Assembly: GCA_018873225.1 (NCBI GenBank)
Contig: JAEILZ010000009.1
Location: 2,719,501 to 2,783,500, forward strand
Source: [Phialemoniopsis] sp. UDSM-2020
Taxonomy: Eukaryota; Ascomycota; Sordariomycetes; Thyridiales; Thyridiaceae
DNA length: 64,000 bases
Reading direction: 5' to 3'
Shown here: piece after piece, positions 1 to 11,600 of the stretch
How positions within the stretch are numbered: position 1 is the first letter of the stretch
How the letters are laid out: each line of letters opens with the position of its first letter
The notes under the pieces: model-generated
Database searches by the model: none
What the model was told of the DNA's origin: nothing
The model's input: the letters and a program-made list of their open reading frames with translations, nothing else
Made by a program: the position numbers and the translations under genes

Positions 1-766
1 CGAACTGCTGACGCAGGGAAGCTGCGTCCGCCTCGACGTCTCCGGTGTTGACGACTGTCTTGATTGCCGGGAAGGTTGCCTGGAGGCTCTTCAGCTTCTC
101 CGGGTCACGTCCCATGGCGATGACGTTGGCTCCAGTGGCAAGTGCGACTCCGATGGCGGCGCCGCTGTAGGCGCCAGTCGAAGGGGCGACAATGATCGTC
201 TCGCCTGGCTGAAGGTTGATGCTGCTGATACCGCCAAAAGCGACGGCTTGTTGTGCAAGCGGCATCAATTCATGGACAGAGTAGCCAAGACCACCTTGGC
301 TGGTGGGGGAGCAAAGCTTCTTCTCATCGAGGGCGTAGCAGTTCTCCAGCGGCGCCTTGGCATACTCTGCATACACGCCAGATGACCAGTTGTCGGCCAT
401 GAGCTTCTTGGACGCGGGCGTAGGTCCGTCAAAGATGCCCCAGAGGAACTGGACGTCGGGGTTGTCTCTGCCGCGGATGAAGCTGTCTAGTAGCACCAGC
501 TGGCCAATCGCGAGGCTGGTAGTGTCGGGCCCAACTGCAGCAATACGGCCGACGGCAGCACCGCCAGGGGTCATGGGCATCGGGACCGAGAAGAAGTGGC
601 CGCTGAGCACGTGAGGCAAGCTTGGGTTGGCGAAAGCGCACTCAATTTTGACGAGTACAGATCCCGGAGTAGGCTGCGGGACGGGGAGGTTCCTCAGGGC
701 GAGGGGCTTTCCGATGGCTTCGGCGACCAGCGCCTTCATGGTCTTGGGCAGTTGTGCAGAGGCCAT
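1..766 (-). CDS. MDR-superfamily quinone oxidoreductase / alcohol dehydrogenase-like, 3'-truncated
   Basis: Only the N-terminal 255 residues are present; the reading frame is open from the ATG at 766 to the window edge, with no intron. The protein opens with MASAQLPKTMKALVAEAI, the usual start of medium-chain dehydrogenase/reductases. A GroES-like barrel follows (PVPQPTPGSVLVKIECAFAN, then GGAAVGRIAAVGP) and then the beginning of the NADPH-binding Rossmann domain (ETIIVAPSTGAYSGAAIGVA, then GANVIAMGRDPEKLK). The structural-zinc cysteine cluster is not evident, which favours a zinc-independent quinone reductase or enoyl reductase over a classical alcohol dehydrogenase. The substrate cannot be deduced. 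It is divergent from the Zn2Cys6 regulator starting at 1405 (638 bp apart). A TATA-like run (about 924-931) lies about 160 bp upstream of the start. Family certain, function not. Confidence 0.88.
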   Translation of the reverse strand, partial: MASAQLPKTMKALVAEAIGKPLALRNLPVPQPTPGSVLVKIECAFANPSLPHVLSGHFFSVPMPMTPGGAAVGRIAAVGPDTTSLAIGQLVLLDSFIRGRDNPDVQFLWGIFDGPTPASKKLMADNWSSGVYAEYAKAPLENCYALDEKKLCSPTSQGGLGYSVHELMPLAQQAVAFGGISSINLQPGETIIVAPSTGAYSGAAIGVALATGANVIAMGRDPEKLKSLQATFPAIKTVVNTGDVEADAASLRQQF

Positions 767-1404
767 GGTGAAAGTTTCGTAGAGTATGCGAAGTTCGATG
801 TAGGTGACGGGTGTTTGAAGAGCAGATAGAAAGGTTCAAGAGTTTCTCAAGGACGATGGAAATGCTCTGTTAGATACTGGTTCAAGTATCCTCCAGCTCT
901 CAAGGTCCGAGACGGAACGCACATATATATACTCGATGACGAGTTGTACGATGGGCGCGTCTCGCCACTCGGACGGGAAACTCGGTCATAAGATGCATGT
1001 TGCCTCTACCCATGTGTGCTATCTGAGTATCAAATCTCATATCGAAAACATCATCACAAGGCTCATCATGGAGCGGTTTTGGTGTTGATACGAAATGTGG
1101 TTAGCGTGTGAGAAGCTTAAGATACGAACGGAGGTTAGCGTCGATCTCTGAGATCATCATTCTCACCAATGGGAGCAAAATCTAGTACGCGAGCCATGCT
1201 TAAACTCCCGGCACCATCATAGTCATTCTCCACCCTGGCCCCGGATCAGCGCGGATTTGTCAGAGTTTACCAGGGACACTTCTCGCGCAGCTTGAGCCCC
1301 GAACAAACGATCCCTTTCAATATTCTACTGCCCATTCGATAGATTTCATATGCATTTACTCCAATCCCACGCTCTGACGCGCAAGCTCATGTGGTCTTGC
1401 CCAG
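767..1404. promoter_or_regulatory. Divergent intergenic region between the MDR reductase and the Zn2Cys6 regulator
   Basis: This 638-bp stretch separates two outward-facing starts (766 minus, 1405 plus), so it must hold both promoters. An alternating TA run at about 924-931 is a plausible TATA element for the minus-strand gene. I see no coding potential, tRNA or strong repeat. A shared promoter would fit a regulator controlling its neighbour, but that is inference. Confidence 0.5.
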
Positions 1405-2812
1405 ATGTCGAATAGTAGCATTACTCATCAGCCGAGCGGAGGACCCGGACCTAAACGCCGGTCTCATAAGAAATCTCGGGGCGGTTGTGGCAACTGCAAA
1501 CTACGACGCGTCAAGGTATGGCATGAAGCATGACGCTCCCGTTCTCAGACCAAGACAAGCTGACTGACATCCTATCAGTGTGACGAGGCCAAGCCCAGCT
1601 GCAAGAAGTGCCTGTCGTTCTCGGTATCATGCAACTATGGCCCGAGAACTGCTGGACACTGCTCCGAGCTTCAGCTGACCGTACGAGGGGAATTTCATAT
1701 GGAAGATCCATATCAACTATCGCTGCAGGATACCACTCTTACCCTCGTCAATGCTTCGCTTCTAGCTCGTCTTGGCCCTTCCCAGGATCTTGAATTGCAG
1801 ATCGACAAGCCCGACTTGGTCACTCTGCATCGATACCATACTCGCACCAGTCTGACGTTCGGGATTCCTTCTATGAGAGCGCTTTACCGGGATGATGCAT
1901 CCAGATTAGCTAAGATGGTATGCGCGAGCGCCTTTCTCCTCTCAAGACTGCGGTTTGGGGTACAATACTGATGACCAGCAGAATCCTTTCCTGATGCATT
2001 GCATCCTAGCTGTGACCCTGATGCACGATCGTTTCCTGGTCTCATCACCGCCACCAAGGGCATCGCCCAAGGAGCTGCTACATATGGGCAGGGCCGTGGC
2101 GCTATTTAGTAGCCTGCTCCGTGACCCGGCCGTCGTGGTCGACAAGAACGCGCTCTGGATCTCCGCCGTGCTGCTAGGCTCGGCGACCATCGCCGACATC
2201 GACGTCGCCTCGCCGGAGGAAGCATGGCCCCTGAGGCCGCCTTCGCCCGATGACCTTGCCTGGCTGAGAATGAGTGACGGCAAGAGCGAGGTCTGGAGGA
2301 TCGCCAAGCCCGAAGTGTCCGGCCACATATTCCAGGACATCTTTCACGCCAAGAGCCACCCGTCTCCGCACCTCGACACGTTCGAACGCCTGCCTCCTGC
2401 CTTGGTCTCCCTGTTATATCTCGATACCCCTTGCGACACCTGGACGAATCCGTACCGGCACGCCGCGCTCACGCTGAACGAGCTGATGGGCCTCGAGTGC
2501 AGCCAGGCGACCATCACCAAGTTCCTGGCCTTTATCAGCCAGATGAAGCCGGACTTTAGACAATTGCTCGAGTGGAAAGACCCCCGCGCGCTGCTAGTGT
2601 TTGCGTTCTGGTACTCCAAGCTGTGCCACTACCAGCAGTGGCACATCTGGCGTCGGGCTGTCCTGGAGACGCAGGCAACGGTTCTATACCTCGAGCGATA
2701 TCACGCCGACCTGCCACATCTCCCAGAGCTCCTGGCCTTCCCGCGGCGAGAATCTGGATTTGAGGACTACGAGGCCACACCGTCACCGTTGAGAGAGCAG
2801 CTTGTCGGCTGA
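1405..2812 (+). CDS. Zn(II)2Cys6 fungal transcription factor
   Basis: Three exons, 1405-1515, 1579-1917 and about 1979-2812, give 427 residues. Both introns are phase 0; the first has a CTGAC branch site. The last acceptor could be 1978 or 1981, one residue different. The binuclear zinc cluster spans the first intron: GGCGNCKLRRVK in exon 1, then CDEAKPSCKKC and a final Cys in SVSCNY. All six cysteines are present, at about residues 25-52. The rest is an alpha-helical fungal-specific regulatory region (LTVRGEF, LMHCILAVTLMHDRFL, HAALTLNELMGLECS), as in sterol-uptake-control-type C6 regulators of similar length. It acts in the nucleus; targets are unknown. Its divergent placement beside the MDR reductase makes that gene a candidate target (inference). 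Confidence 0.88.
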
Positions 2813-2981
2813 GCTGCATGACTTGTCTCGCGGGTGTGCTCCACCCGAACTTCGAAATCTCTTGTCACATCAACATATGATTACTCGCAAGGTGTTGGAC
2901 ACCATGTGACATATCAAAGGAATTATATTGGGTATCTCGAACAAAAGTGGCAAACTAGGAATCTAAATGCTAGTGGTGGCA

Positions 2982-3713
2982 TTAAGCCATGCAGAGGAAG
3001 GAAACAACGACGGATCCGAATGCCGCCAGTACGGCTACCGTGGCGACACCCGATGATGTTCTCCCAGAAGCACCGCCCTTCTGGGCCTGCGCGCCGTCGT
3101 TGATCGAGTTCTGTTCGCCCAGACTGCCGCCCGTCGGCTGCGGGGCGCTTGCCGCACCGCCTGCGGGCATGACCGTCGGGACAATGGCCACGATGGTGAT
3201 GTCGGCGACGAGCGAGGTTGCTGAGGGGGCGTACGTGGTGGAGGAGAAGGCGCACTCCGACATGATCTTGCCGATATCCTTGACAGCTGTTGTTGACAGT
3301 CAGCACAATACCTTTTGAGGGAACGGTTTGCTAGGACGGGATCTGACTGACCTTCTTTGTCGGTGGGATTCTGCATGATGCAGTCGGCGCACAACGCGGC
3401 GATCTTGCCGACATCGAAGCTCTTGTTCTGGCAGAAGCACCCAGCCTGATAGCAATGTTAGCGACTTGATCGACTCCACGGATCTGGGGTCCAAACAAAC
3501 CTCCAGCCTGTCCTCGAGCTCATCGAGCGGACTATCATCGTCGTCGCGTTTCCTCTTCTTCTCATCTAGTTCCACATCGCAGGCGTTGGAGATCAGGACG
3601 ATGGGCTCGCATATCGTGCGGCACACTGCCGGGACTGTGGGGCCTTCGAGTTCTTCGCTGTGGACGAGGGCGGCGGCGAGCCAGAACAGCAGGACAGGTC
3701 GTGGCAATTGCAT
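2982..3713 (-). CDS. Secreted cysteine-rich, probably GPI-anchored surface protein
   Basis: Three exons (3713-3501, 3445-3352, 3286-2982) encode 203 residues. The start MQLPRPVLLFWLAAALVHS is a signal peptide with probable cleavage near HSEE. The mature part has scattered cysteines (VCRTICEP, NACD, GCFCQN, LCADC, SECAF) and an acidic/basic patch EKKRKRDDDDS that could be a Kex2-type processing site. A Ser/Gly/Pro-rich stalk follows, then a hydrophobic tail (GVATVAVLAAFGSVVVSFLC) ending almost at the terminus, as expected of a GPI-attachment signal. It resembles fungal CFEM-like wall proteins in layout but does not match the eight-cysteine CFEM spacing. It would act at the plasma membrane or wall. 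Intron donors are GTTTGT and GTCAGT; the frame is continuous across both. Function not known. Confidence 0.8.
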
Positions 3714-4942
3714 TGTATCGATCCGTCTGTGTATCTGGTGTTGTCCAGTCCTTCGTGAAATCCACCCTCGATTGTCTCCTGATTTCCCTTGTTCTTTTTT
3801 TGAATATAATCCTCGATATGGCGAATAAAAGTGGTCGAGCTCCAGGCCAAGACAAGATGTTCCACCGGGGAAGAGAATGAAAGTAGTTGAGATGTAGGCC
3901 AAGATGGATTTCCGCCGGGGAAGATGCACAAGAACTTTTAAAAGAGAGAGAAACATGAATGACCCCCTGAACTACAAGTACATATATCCATCGCGGCGGC
4001 CGGAAAAACGGCAATCAGCCAACCAGGGCATGGTGATGGCCTCTTTTGATACAGTCGTACATGGCTAGCTGTGTCATTTGTCGCCAAATTTGGGATGCGG
4101 TCGGGCGTTGAAACAATGGCGGACCCCGGTGCTGAAACACGACTTTTTGGACGGACAAGGGTCTGGAGGCACATGCGAGACAGCTCGGCTTCTTGGCAGG
4201 CGCTGGAGCCGACCTGTGCGTTTCCAGCTTCGCCATGTTGGACCTATTGAATCTATTGCAAATGTTTCAATCGGGAGTATTTTGCCATCGACTGCTCCAT
4301 TCTCCCCTTGTTCTGCAATAGGAGAGAGGGCACGCGACACAGGCATGAATCCCCAAGCCCCTGTTAGGTGCGCAGTCCGGGATGGAGGGTAAATCCACCA
4401 GCAGTCCAGCTTGCCCGCCTCAAAAGTTGAATACAGCAGGTAGTTATTTGCAATAGAACAATCCCAGCGCCCCGTTTGGCCATTCTAAATCTGGCCTGGC
4501 CAGGCATCGGGAGCGGCAGAGAATGAGGCAGGCAAGCGCCAAGTCGGCACACCCGCCCCGGAGTCAACCCCACGACAACTGCCTCACACCTCACTTGACA
4601 GAGCCTCAATGTGCGTACAAGACTTATTCGTAAATAACTTTACAGCCTGCTTGCACCTTCGAAAGACCCATGTAGTATCATTCGAGGCTTTAAACATATT
4701 CCTGAGTGCAATCAGCAGTGATAAGCAGGTAGAAAATGCCGGAGTTTAAGGTGCCGTCCGGGGTTAGCGGCCGCATTTCATCGCCAGTGCTGACGCTCGC
4801 GTCGGGAGCCTGGTTTTGGTCATACAGCATGCTTACCTGCTTTTGATTCCAATTGAAAAGATTTCCAGACTCTCAACTGCAGAGGCGTGACGTGTCGTGG
4901 AGCATCAAATACTACATTCACACGCGCAGAGCGGACAGAACA
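3714..4942. other. Intergenic, no gene seen
   Basis: This 1.2-kb stretch lies between the divergent GPI-type protein and the Rossmann-fold gene. Only short, non-conserved open frames occur on either strand, and none has a recognisable domain or splices sensibly to another. It must hold two promoters; no clear TATA box or repeat stands out. Confidence 0.5.
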
Positions 4943-5773
4943 ATGCATCTCATCCTCACGGGAGCGACAGGGCTGGTAGGGTCGGGCGTGCTAGACGCCA
5001 TGATCCGCATGCCCGAGGTGACCAAGATCTCCGTCCTCAGCAGGCGGCCGGTCAAGCGGGTCGAGGACGCGAAGGACCCGCGCATCCAGGTGATCCTGCA
5101 CGACGACTTCGGGAGCTACGATGCGGCGCTGATGGAGCGGCTGCGAGGTGCTAATGGATGTGTGTGGGCACTGGGCATCAGCCAGATGCAGGTGGGCGCA
5201 GAGTGAGTACGAGCTTAACATCCTTGAACGTGGCGAGGCTAATGGGCGACATGGGGCAGGGAGTACGTCAAGATCACGAAAGACTACACACTGGCAGCGG
5301 CAAAGGCATTCCAGGAGCTGCCCGGCGGCGAGAGCAAAGACGAGCCATTCCGATTCATATTTGTGTCCGGCGAGGGCGCGACGCTGAAGCCCGGGCGGTT
5401 CACGCCCATCTTTGGACGCGTCAAGGGCGAGACGGAGATGGCGCTGGCCGAGATGCGCAAGGCGAACCCTCGGTTCCGGGCCGAGTCGATGAGGCCCGGC
5501 ATGGTCGACTACACGGCGCACGAGTCGATCAAGGCGTACGTGCCGGGCACGGAGGGCATCCGGGGCGCGCTGGTGCGCGGGCTGTACCCGGTGATGCGGC
5601 CGGTGTTTAGTAGCAGCTGGAGCCCGACGGAGCCGCTGGGGCAGTACCTGACCGAGTTGGCGATGGGGAAATGGGACGACAGGCTGGCCCAGGAGAAGGG
5701 GATGGAGAAGCTCGGGGCTTTCAGCATCGTGAGGAATACCGACTTTCGCAAGATGATGGGGTTGGACAAGTAG
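4943..5773 (+). CDS. NAD(P)-binding Rossmann-fold protein, atypical short-chain dehydrogenase/NmrA-like
   Basis: Two exons (4943-5202 and 5260-5773) joined across a GTGAGT...CAG intron encode 257 residues. The N-terminus carries the dinucleotide-binding motif TGATGLVGSGVL right after the first beta strand (MHLILTGATG). Next come the acidic/basic strand ISVLSRRPVKR and the strand VWALGISQMQ, as in the NAD(P)-binding/NmrA-HSCARG and nucleoside-diphosphate-sugar epimerase-like group. The later YVKITKDYTLAAAKAFQEL region may hold the Tyr/Lys equivalents, but a clear YxxxK is missing, so it may be a sensor-type or atypical reductase. It is probably cytosolic. An in-frame ATG further upstream is unlikely, because 4943 begins exactly at the first conserved strand. 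No partner genes are evident. Confidence 0.83.
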
Positions 5774-6730
5774 CAGATCAAATCAGACCGAGGTACTAGT
5801 ACTTCGTAATGACGCTGAGTTCTGGCACGAGCACATTGAGCTCGCATCAGTCTCGAGAACAAACCCATGTGAAGCGGCAGTCGGAATTGACCGGCGGTGC
5901 TCGGGGAATATGTACCACGCTCAGCTTGAGCACTGACGTGGGCTCCTGAATACCGAGCCTTGGCCGAGAGAAGACATGAACGTGACGTGAGCTTCAATTG
6001 AGTTGAAATTCTCCGCAATCGGCCACGTCGGGGTACAAGGAATCTGCAGAGCTCACCCACCCCTGACAATGAGAGCTTAGGTACCCACAAGAATGAGTGG
6101 ACGGTAATTTAATCCCTCCCCTCACCTCAACCGTTCGGAGGAGACGGGGATGCTGACTGTGGTTAGAGGCGCACAGGGGGAGGGAGATTCCCGGGGAGAG
6201 AGGACCTCTCTGCTCGCAGTCTGGCTAACGAAACCCATCCAACCGGTCATGTACCTCTTCTCAACCCCCCCATGCCATGCCATGTACCTTTTGCTCGCGA
6301 GTGCTCAAGCTGTCACTCAATTCCCCAAGCTAGCCGAAGAACCGCCCCCCCGGCAACGGAAAAGAAAGAAAGATCACCCACTCTTTTTTTTTTTTTTAAT
6401 CGTCGCACGCACTCCTGGCGCGCGCAAAGACGGGCTGAGGCGCTGAGGCTGCCACGCTACTACCACTGTAAAGGAACCTTCCAAGGAAACGAAGTACCTG
6501 ACTGAGTAAAAAGAGAGAGCGAGAAAAAAGAAGCGGCGCCAAAAAACTCCCCTAGAACCCGGACTAAAAATTGATCGTGCTTCCACCTGTCCGTTCAACT
6601 CCATCTCTCCTCACAACCTCTCCTCTAAATCAATCTTACTCCATCCATCCTTTTCCCTCTCACCCAAGTTTATTGTCCCTTAAGCAAGACTTTCTGTTTC
6701 AGCCCGACTGCATCGTCTACTTTCATCACA
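5774..6730. other. Intergenic; promoter and 5' leader of mitochondrial malate dehydrogenase
   Basis: No coding potential is seen. A 13-T homopolymer lies at 6385-6397. A long pyrimidine-rich tract (about 6595-6700) leads to the malate dehydrogenase ATG; CT-rich leaders of this kind are common in strongly expressed filamentous fungal genes. Confidence 0.5.
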
Positions 6731-8083
6731 ATGTTTGCTGCTGCTAGAATCCAGAGGCGTGCCTTCTCGGCCTCCGCCCGCGACGTAAGAGACATCCCAT
6801 TCCCTGCAATGCCGGCACACAACACCACCACTCCCAGAACCCCGGCTATTCGCATCATCAGATGCCCACTGGACCAGCTTGACTAACTCTCGGTCTCTCT
6901 GCAGCTCTCCAAGGTTACCGTCCTCGGTGCCGCCGGTGGTATCGGCCAGCCCCTCTCCCTGCTCCTGAAGCTCAACCCCAGAGTTAGCGAGCTCGCCCTC
7001 TACGACATCCGTGGCGGCCCTGGTACGTCTCTGTTTTCTTCCCATTGCAACTCCCCAGGCTTGACAGGAACGCTCGCCGTCCTTGACGAGGCTCTGGAAC
7101 ATCTCAATTGAGAGAACTCTCGGATCTGGCGGCTTCTCCAAGTTCCTCCCGCGAATTCTTTCTCGGCTCCCGAAAAGTCGCGCAAACAAGCACCATCCGC
7201 AGAAAGACCTTGATGAACTGACCAATCCTCTCCCTTCCTAACAGGTGTCGCCGCCGACATCTCCCACATCAACACCAAGTCGACCGTCACCGGCTACGAC
7301 CCCACGCCCACCGGCCTCAGCGCCGCCCTCAAGGGCTCCGACATCGTCCTCATCCCCGCCGGCGTCCCCCGCAAGCCGGGCATGACCCGCGACGACCTCT
7401 TCAACACCAACGCCTCCATCGTCCGCGACCTCGCCAAGGCCTGCGCCGAGTCGTGCCCCGAGGCCAACATCCTCGTCATCGCCAACCCCGTCAACTCGAC
7501 CGTCCCCATCTGCGCCGAGGTCTTCAAGGCCCGCGGAGTCTACAACCCCAAGCGCCTCTTCGGCGTCACCACCCTCGACGTCGTCCGCGCCAGCCGCTTC
7601 GCCTCGCAGATCAAGAAGACCGACCCGGCCGACGAGAACATCCCCGTCGTCGGCGGCCACTCGGGCGTCACCATCGTCCCGCTCTTCAGCCAGACCAACC
7701 ACCCGGACCTGTCCTCCAACGCCGAGCTCGTCAACCGCGTCCAGTTCGGCGGTGACGAGGTCGTCAAGGCCAAGGACGGCGCCGGCTCCGCCACCCTGTC
7801 CATGGCCATGGCCGGCGCCCGCTTCGCCGAGTCCCTGCTGCGCGCCTCCCAGGGCGAGAAGGGCGTCGTCGAGCCCACCTTTGTCGACAGCCCCCTCTAC
7901 AAGGACCAGGGCGTCGACTTCTTCTCCTCCAAGGTCGAGCTCGGCCCCAACGGCGTCGAGAAGATCCACCCCGTCGGCAAGATCGACGCCGCCGAGCAGA
8001 AGCTGCTCGACGCCTGCATGGGCGACCTCAAGAAGAACATTGAGAAGGGCGTTGCTTTCGTTGCCCAGAACCCCGGCAAATAA
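6731..8083 (+). CDS. mdh1: Malate dehydrogenase, mitochondrial
   Basis: Three exons (6731-6784, 6905-7022, 7245-8083) encode 336 residues. The enzyme interconverts malate and oxaloacetate with NAD+ in the TCA cycle in the mitochondrial matrix. Exon 1 is almost exactly the targeting peptide: [18 protein letters not shown], rich in Arg, Ser and Ala with an R-10-like RAFSASA cleavage context. The mature enzyme starts with the NAD-binding loop [13 protein letters not shown]. The mobile active-site loop [12 protein letters not shown] supplies substrate-binding arginines, and [12 protein letters not shown] carries the catalytic His (about residue 196). [11 protein letters not shown] is the usual family block. 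Length is normal. Exon 3 has strong C-ending codon bias, a sign of high expression. The 222-nt second intron is long for this window. No glyoxysomal signal, so it is the mitochondrial form. Confidence 0.97.
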
Positions 8084-8676
8084 GCGTCTCGCTTCAATGC
8101 TTGAGACGTGGAACAAACCCCCCAAAAATGGAAAAGGATGGGTGAGAGATTTCGGAGACGGAGAGTGGTGATGGAGTATGGCGAGCTGAGAGATGCTGTG
8201 TATATTCCGGGCTGAACCTGTGAAGGGACTGGAAGTCCTTGATGAGGACTGTCCACCACCGCAGTAGGGCTACTTTAGGGGAAGGACGAGAGCAAAGGGA
8301 CGTGTCGCCCCGGCGGCCACTTTTGCTTGAGTCTTCTCTGTGTGCAATAAACAAAATTCTCGATGAAACTTCTTGTGCTCAAAGTGATCTGTCTGGCCCA
8401 TGATGGCACGCTTCCTTTCGATTGATTGCCTCCAGCGACCATGCGATCACAACAATGCAACGCATGGCTGCGATGGCAGAGCATTCTGGAACAAAAGTCT
8501 AATGTGCAAAAGTGTATTCTTATCAACAATACTCGTACAACCTCGAGCGGCCCTCCCCGCCTGCCTTTTTTACCCTTTCCATAGTTATTAATCCGATTCC
8601 CTCTACACCAACTCCCCAGATGCTTTCTTCTACAATTCTTCTTCACTCTCTCTATGACGCACCCTCTACTTCTCCA
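8084..8676. other. Convergent 3' intergenic region
   Basis: The malate dehydrogenase (plus) and Spf1 (minus) genes converge here. The stretch contains their 3' untranslated regions. I see no additional gene, RNA or repeat. Confidence 0.5.
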
Positions 8677-11600
8677 TTACCGGGCGTTCCGCCCATCCCG
8701 CCACGCCTGCAGCTTCTGCCTCCGCTCCTCGACCTTGCGCTCAAACTCAGCCACCTTTTCGAGCCGCTTCTTGTCCTCCTCGGCGTCCTTAATCTTCTGC
8801 TCCTCGCCCTTGCGTACCGCTTCGCGCTCGAGCTGGTCGGGCCGGCGTTCCGCGATGTCGCGCGGCCTAAAGTCGGAGAAGAGGCGCTTGAGCACGACCT
8901 CGATGACGTAGCACGACGCAAAGTCGATGAGCATGACAGCCGTCATGGTCGTCTTGAACTCGGGGAGGAAGGGCACGAGCTTCATCTGCTCGTTGAGCTC
9001 CGGGATGAGCTCGGTCGAGCAGGCGAACGCGATGCCCGTCACGCCCAGGATGCCCCAGTACATGCCCCTGTTCTCCGAGAGGGACTCGCGGAAGGGCCGG
9101 CCCTGGTAGTTGACGGCGAAGGTGCTGATCTGCTGGATGAGCTGGAGCAGGTAGACGGCGCTGTTGAGGAGCGACGGCTTAAATTCGGCTTCCAGGTCGA
9201 CAAGCTCAGAGCGTCTGCAAGAGAATGGCGTTAGTAAAGTTATTCAAGCTGAGTTCAGAGGTGATTGAACTTACGGTTCAAGCTGGTCGCAGTAGCGGGC
9301 AATGTAGATGAGCGTGACGATGTGGACAGCAAACTGGCCCAGGATCGAGCCAATAATGTAGAAGTTGAAGATGTTGGGCTGCGGCCTCTCCTTGGAGAGA
9401 CCCTCAACCGACCGCGCCCTCGAGATGGACAAGAAGCAAACACTCATGAGCATACCGCTGATCGTGTACTGTCCATCACCGAACTTGATACCCTCTAGAT
9501 AGAGCACACTCAGACTGTACGCCGAGATGAGGCAGTTAAGAGCGAGAATCTTGTACATCTGGATGGTGGCGACCAATGTGCATCGGCCCTGGCGGATAAT
9601 GTTGGGAACAGCAATGACATTGCGAAGCTTGCTGGTGAAGGGAGCAGCCACAGAGGCATCACCCAGCTTGAGAGATGGAGGTTCGTCGTCGCCGAGCTCA
9701 GCGTCCATCATCGAAGACGTGAGCTTGTCAGCGAAGCTGGCGGCCTTCTGGGAAGCCTGCGCTTGTCGTGCCTGCTGCGAGTCCTGGTTCAAGAGTTGCT
9801 GCGCCGCGGGGGAGGTGACAGTCTCGATGGGGGTTCCGTGAATCTGGGAATACTCATCGACAGTGATGCCCTTCTTCTGCGCCTCCCGCTCAATGGCCTT
9901 TTGATAATGAGGGTTGGACGGGCCTGGTGGGTATAGGTGGGCAATCATGACGGGAACCGGCGGTGTAGCTCCTCCCCAGCGCTTCATCACGTCGACCTGC
10001 TTCTGGTAGAGTTCCTTCATCTTGGTGTTGCGCGAGTGGTCAGCGATGCGGGTCAGGTCGTCCTGGGTGCCGTTCAGAAGCGCGACACCGACGTGGGCCT
10101 GCTTGAGAGCTCCAACATCGTTGGTACCGTCGCCAGCCATGAGTGTGTAGTAGCCCATCTCCTTGAGACCGAGCAGAATATCCTCCTTCTGCTTAGGCGA
10201 GACACGAGCGTAGACCCATGTGTACCGGAGCAGCTGCTTCCAGGCCACCTGGTCCCTGAGCTGCGCGAGGGCGTAACCAGTGACACAGATATCCTTGGAC
10301 CGTAGAATCTCGGGATCGATCGGCTTAGAGGGGTCAACTTCAATGTGAACTTTGTCGTCAACACTGTGCCAAACGAGCTTGTGGTCACCGGCACCATGCT
10401 CCGGTACATCAAGAATCAGAACCTCACGGTCGACAATCTCGACCTCTCTAGCCACATGTACAGCAGTCAGGGGGTTATCACCAGTGATCATGACAACCCG
10501 GTGGCTGCTCTCATTGAGCATCTGGACCGCCTGTTTGGCATCGTCCTTAAGGGGGCAGTGCAGGACAAGGAAGCCGGCAAAGGTCAGACCAGCCTCGACG
10601 TTCTCTCGCTTCAGATCGTTGATCTTGCCGGATCCGAGTTCCTTATCAGTAGACAGTTGCTTGTAGGCCAGGGCAAGGACGCGAGAGCCTCTCCGAGTGA
10701 AGTATTTGAAGGTCTCCTCGTAGTCAGCAGGCACCGTCACGAGCATCTTCATGATAGTCTCGGGCGCACCCTTGACACCAACGAAAGTACCCTGAATCTT
10801 GTCACCCGTCTTGGGATCCTTTCCATGTACAGTGGCGACGGAACTTTGCCTCTTGAGGGCAGACGAAAATTGGAAACGGCGCTTGATCTGGACAGAACCG
10901 GCGGGACCACCTGCAGCCGCGGTGACGGGCTTAGCGGCGAGGGTATCGTTCTTACCCAGACCCCAGCCCAGAGCAGCCAAGGTTGCCTTCTCCATTGGGT
11001 CTCCAACGATATCTCCCTCATCGAGCTTAACGAGGGCATGCGCAGTGGCCAGGACCAGTGTGGTAGCCAGCGTTGCGTCCTTCACGGGGGTCATGTGACT
11101 GTGGGCACCGTCGGTCTCTCGTGGTGTGTCCGTTCCAGTATGGCCAAGGCCCAGTCCAGCAATACCCTCCACGACGAGATCTTCGCCTGTCAGGGTACCG
11201 GTCTTATCAAAGCAGGCTACGTCGATGCGACCGCCGAAGGGAATGCGGAAGGGCTCAGTGCAGAAGATGGCATACTTGGCAAGCGCGGCCAGACTGGTGT
11301 TGACGGCCAAGCTGAGCTCCATGGGCAGCTCCGGGGGCACGACACTGGTGACGATGAGGATACAGTCTAGGAGAAGCTTGGAGCGCTTGCGATCGCGCCT
11401 CACGCCCTCGTCCCAAACATACCATGAGGCAGCAAGGGCAAAGATGAGCAGGAACAGGATGAACAAGAGGGCCTCGACGTTGTTGGCCGAGACGCGCTCT
11501 GTCGAGTAGATCATGGTCCTGACGAGGCTACCCTGCGAAGTTTCGAAACCAGTCTTCGTAACAATAGCCATGGCACCGTTATCCGGAGGTGGAGGCACGC

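Noticed and set aside
7238..8125. 295-codon open frame antisense to malate dehydrogenase
   Set aside because: Composition is extreme Gly/Val/Asp/Leu, the mirror of the C-biased third codon positions of the real gene. No motif and no splice support.
10345..11370. 341-codon open frame antisense to Spf1
   Set aside because: It mirrors highly conserved ATPase coding sequence and shows no domain of its own.
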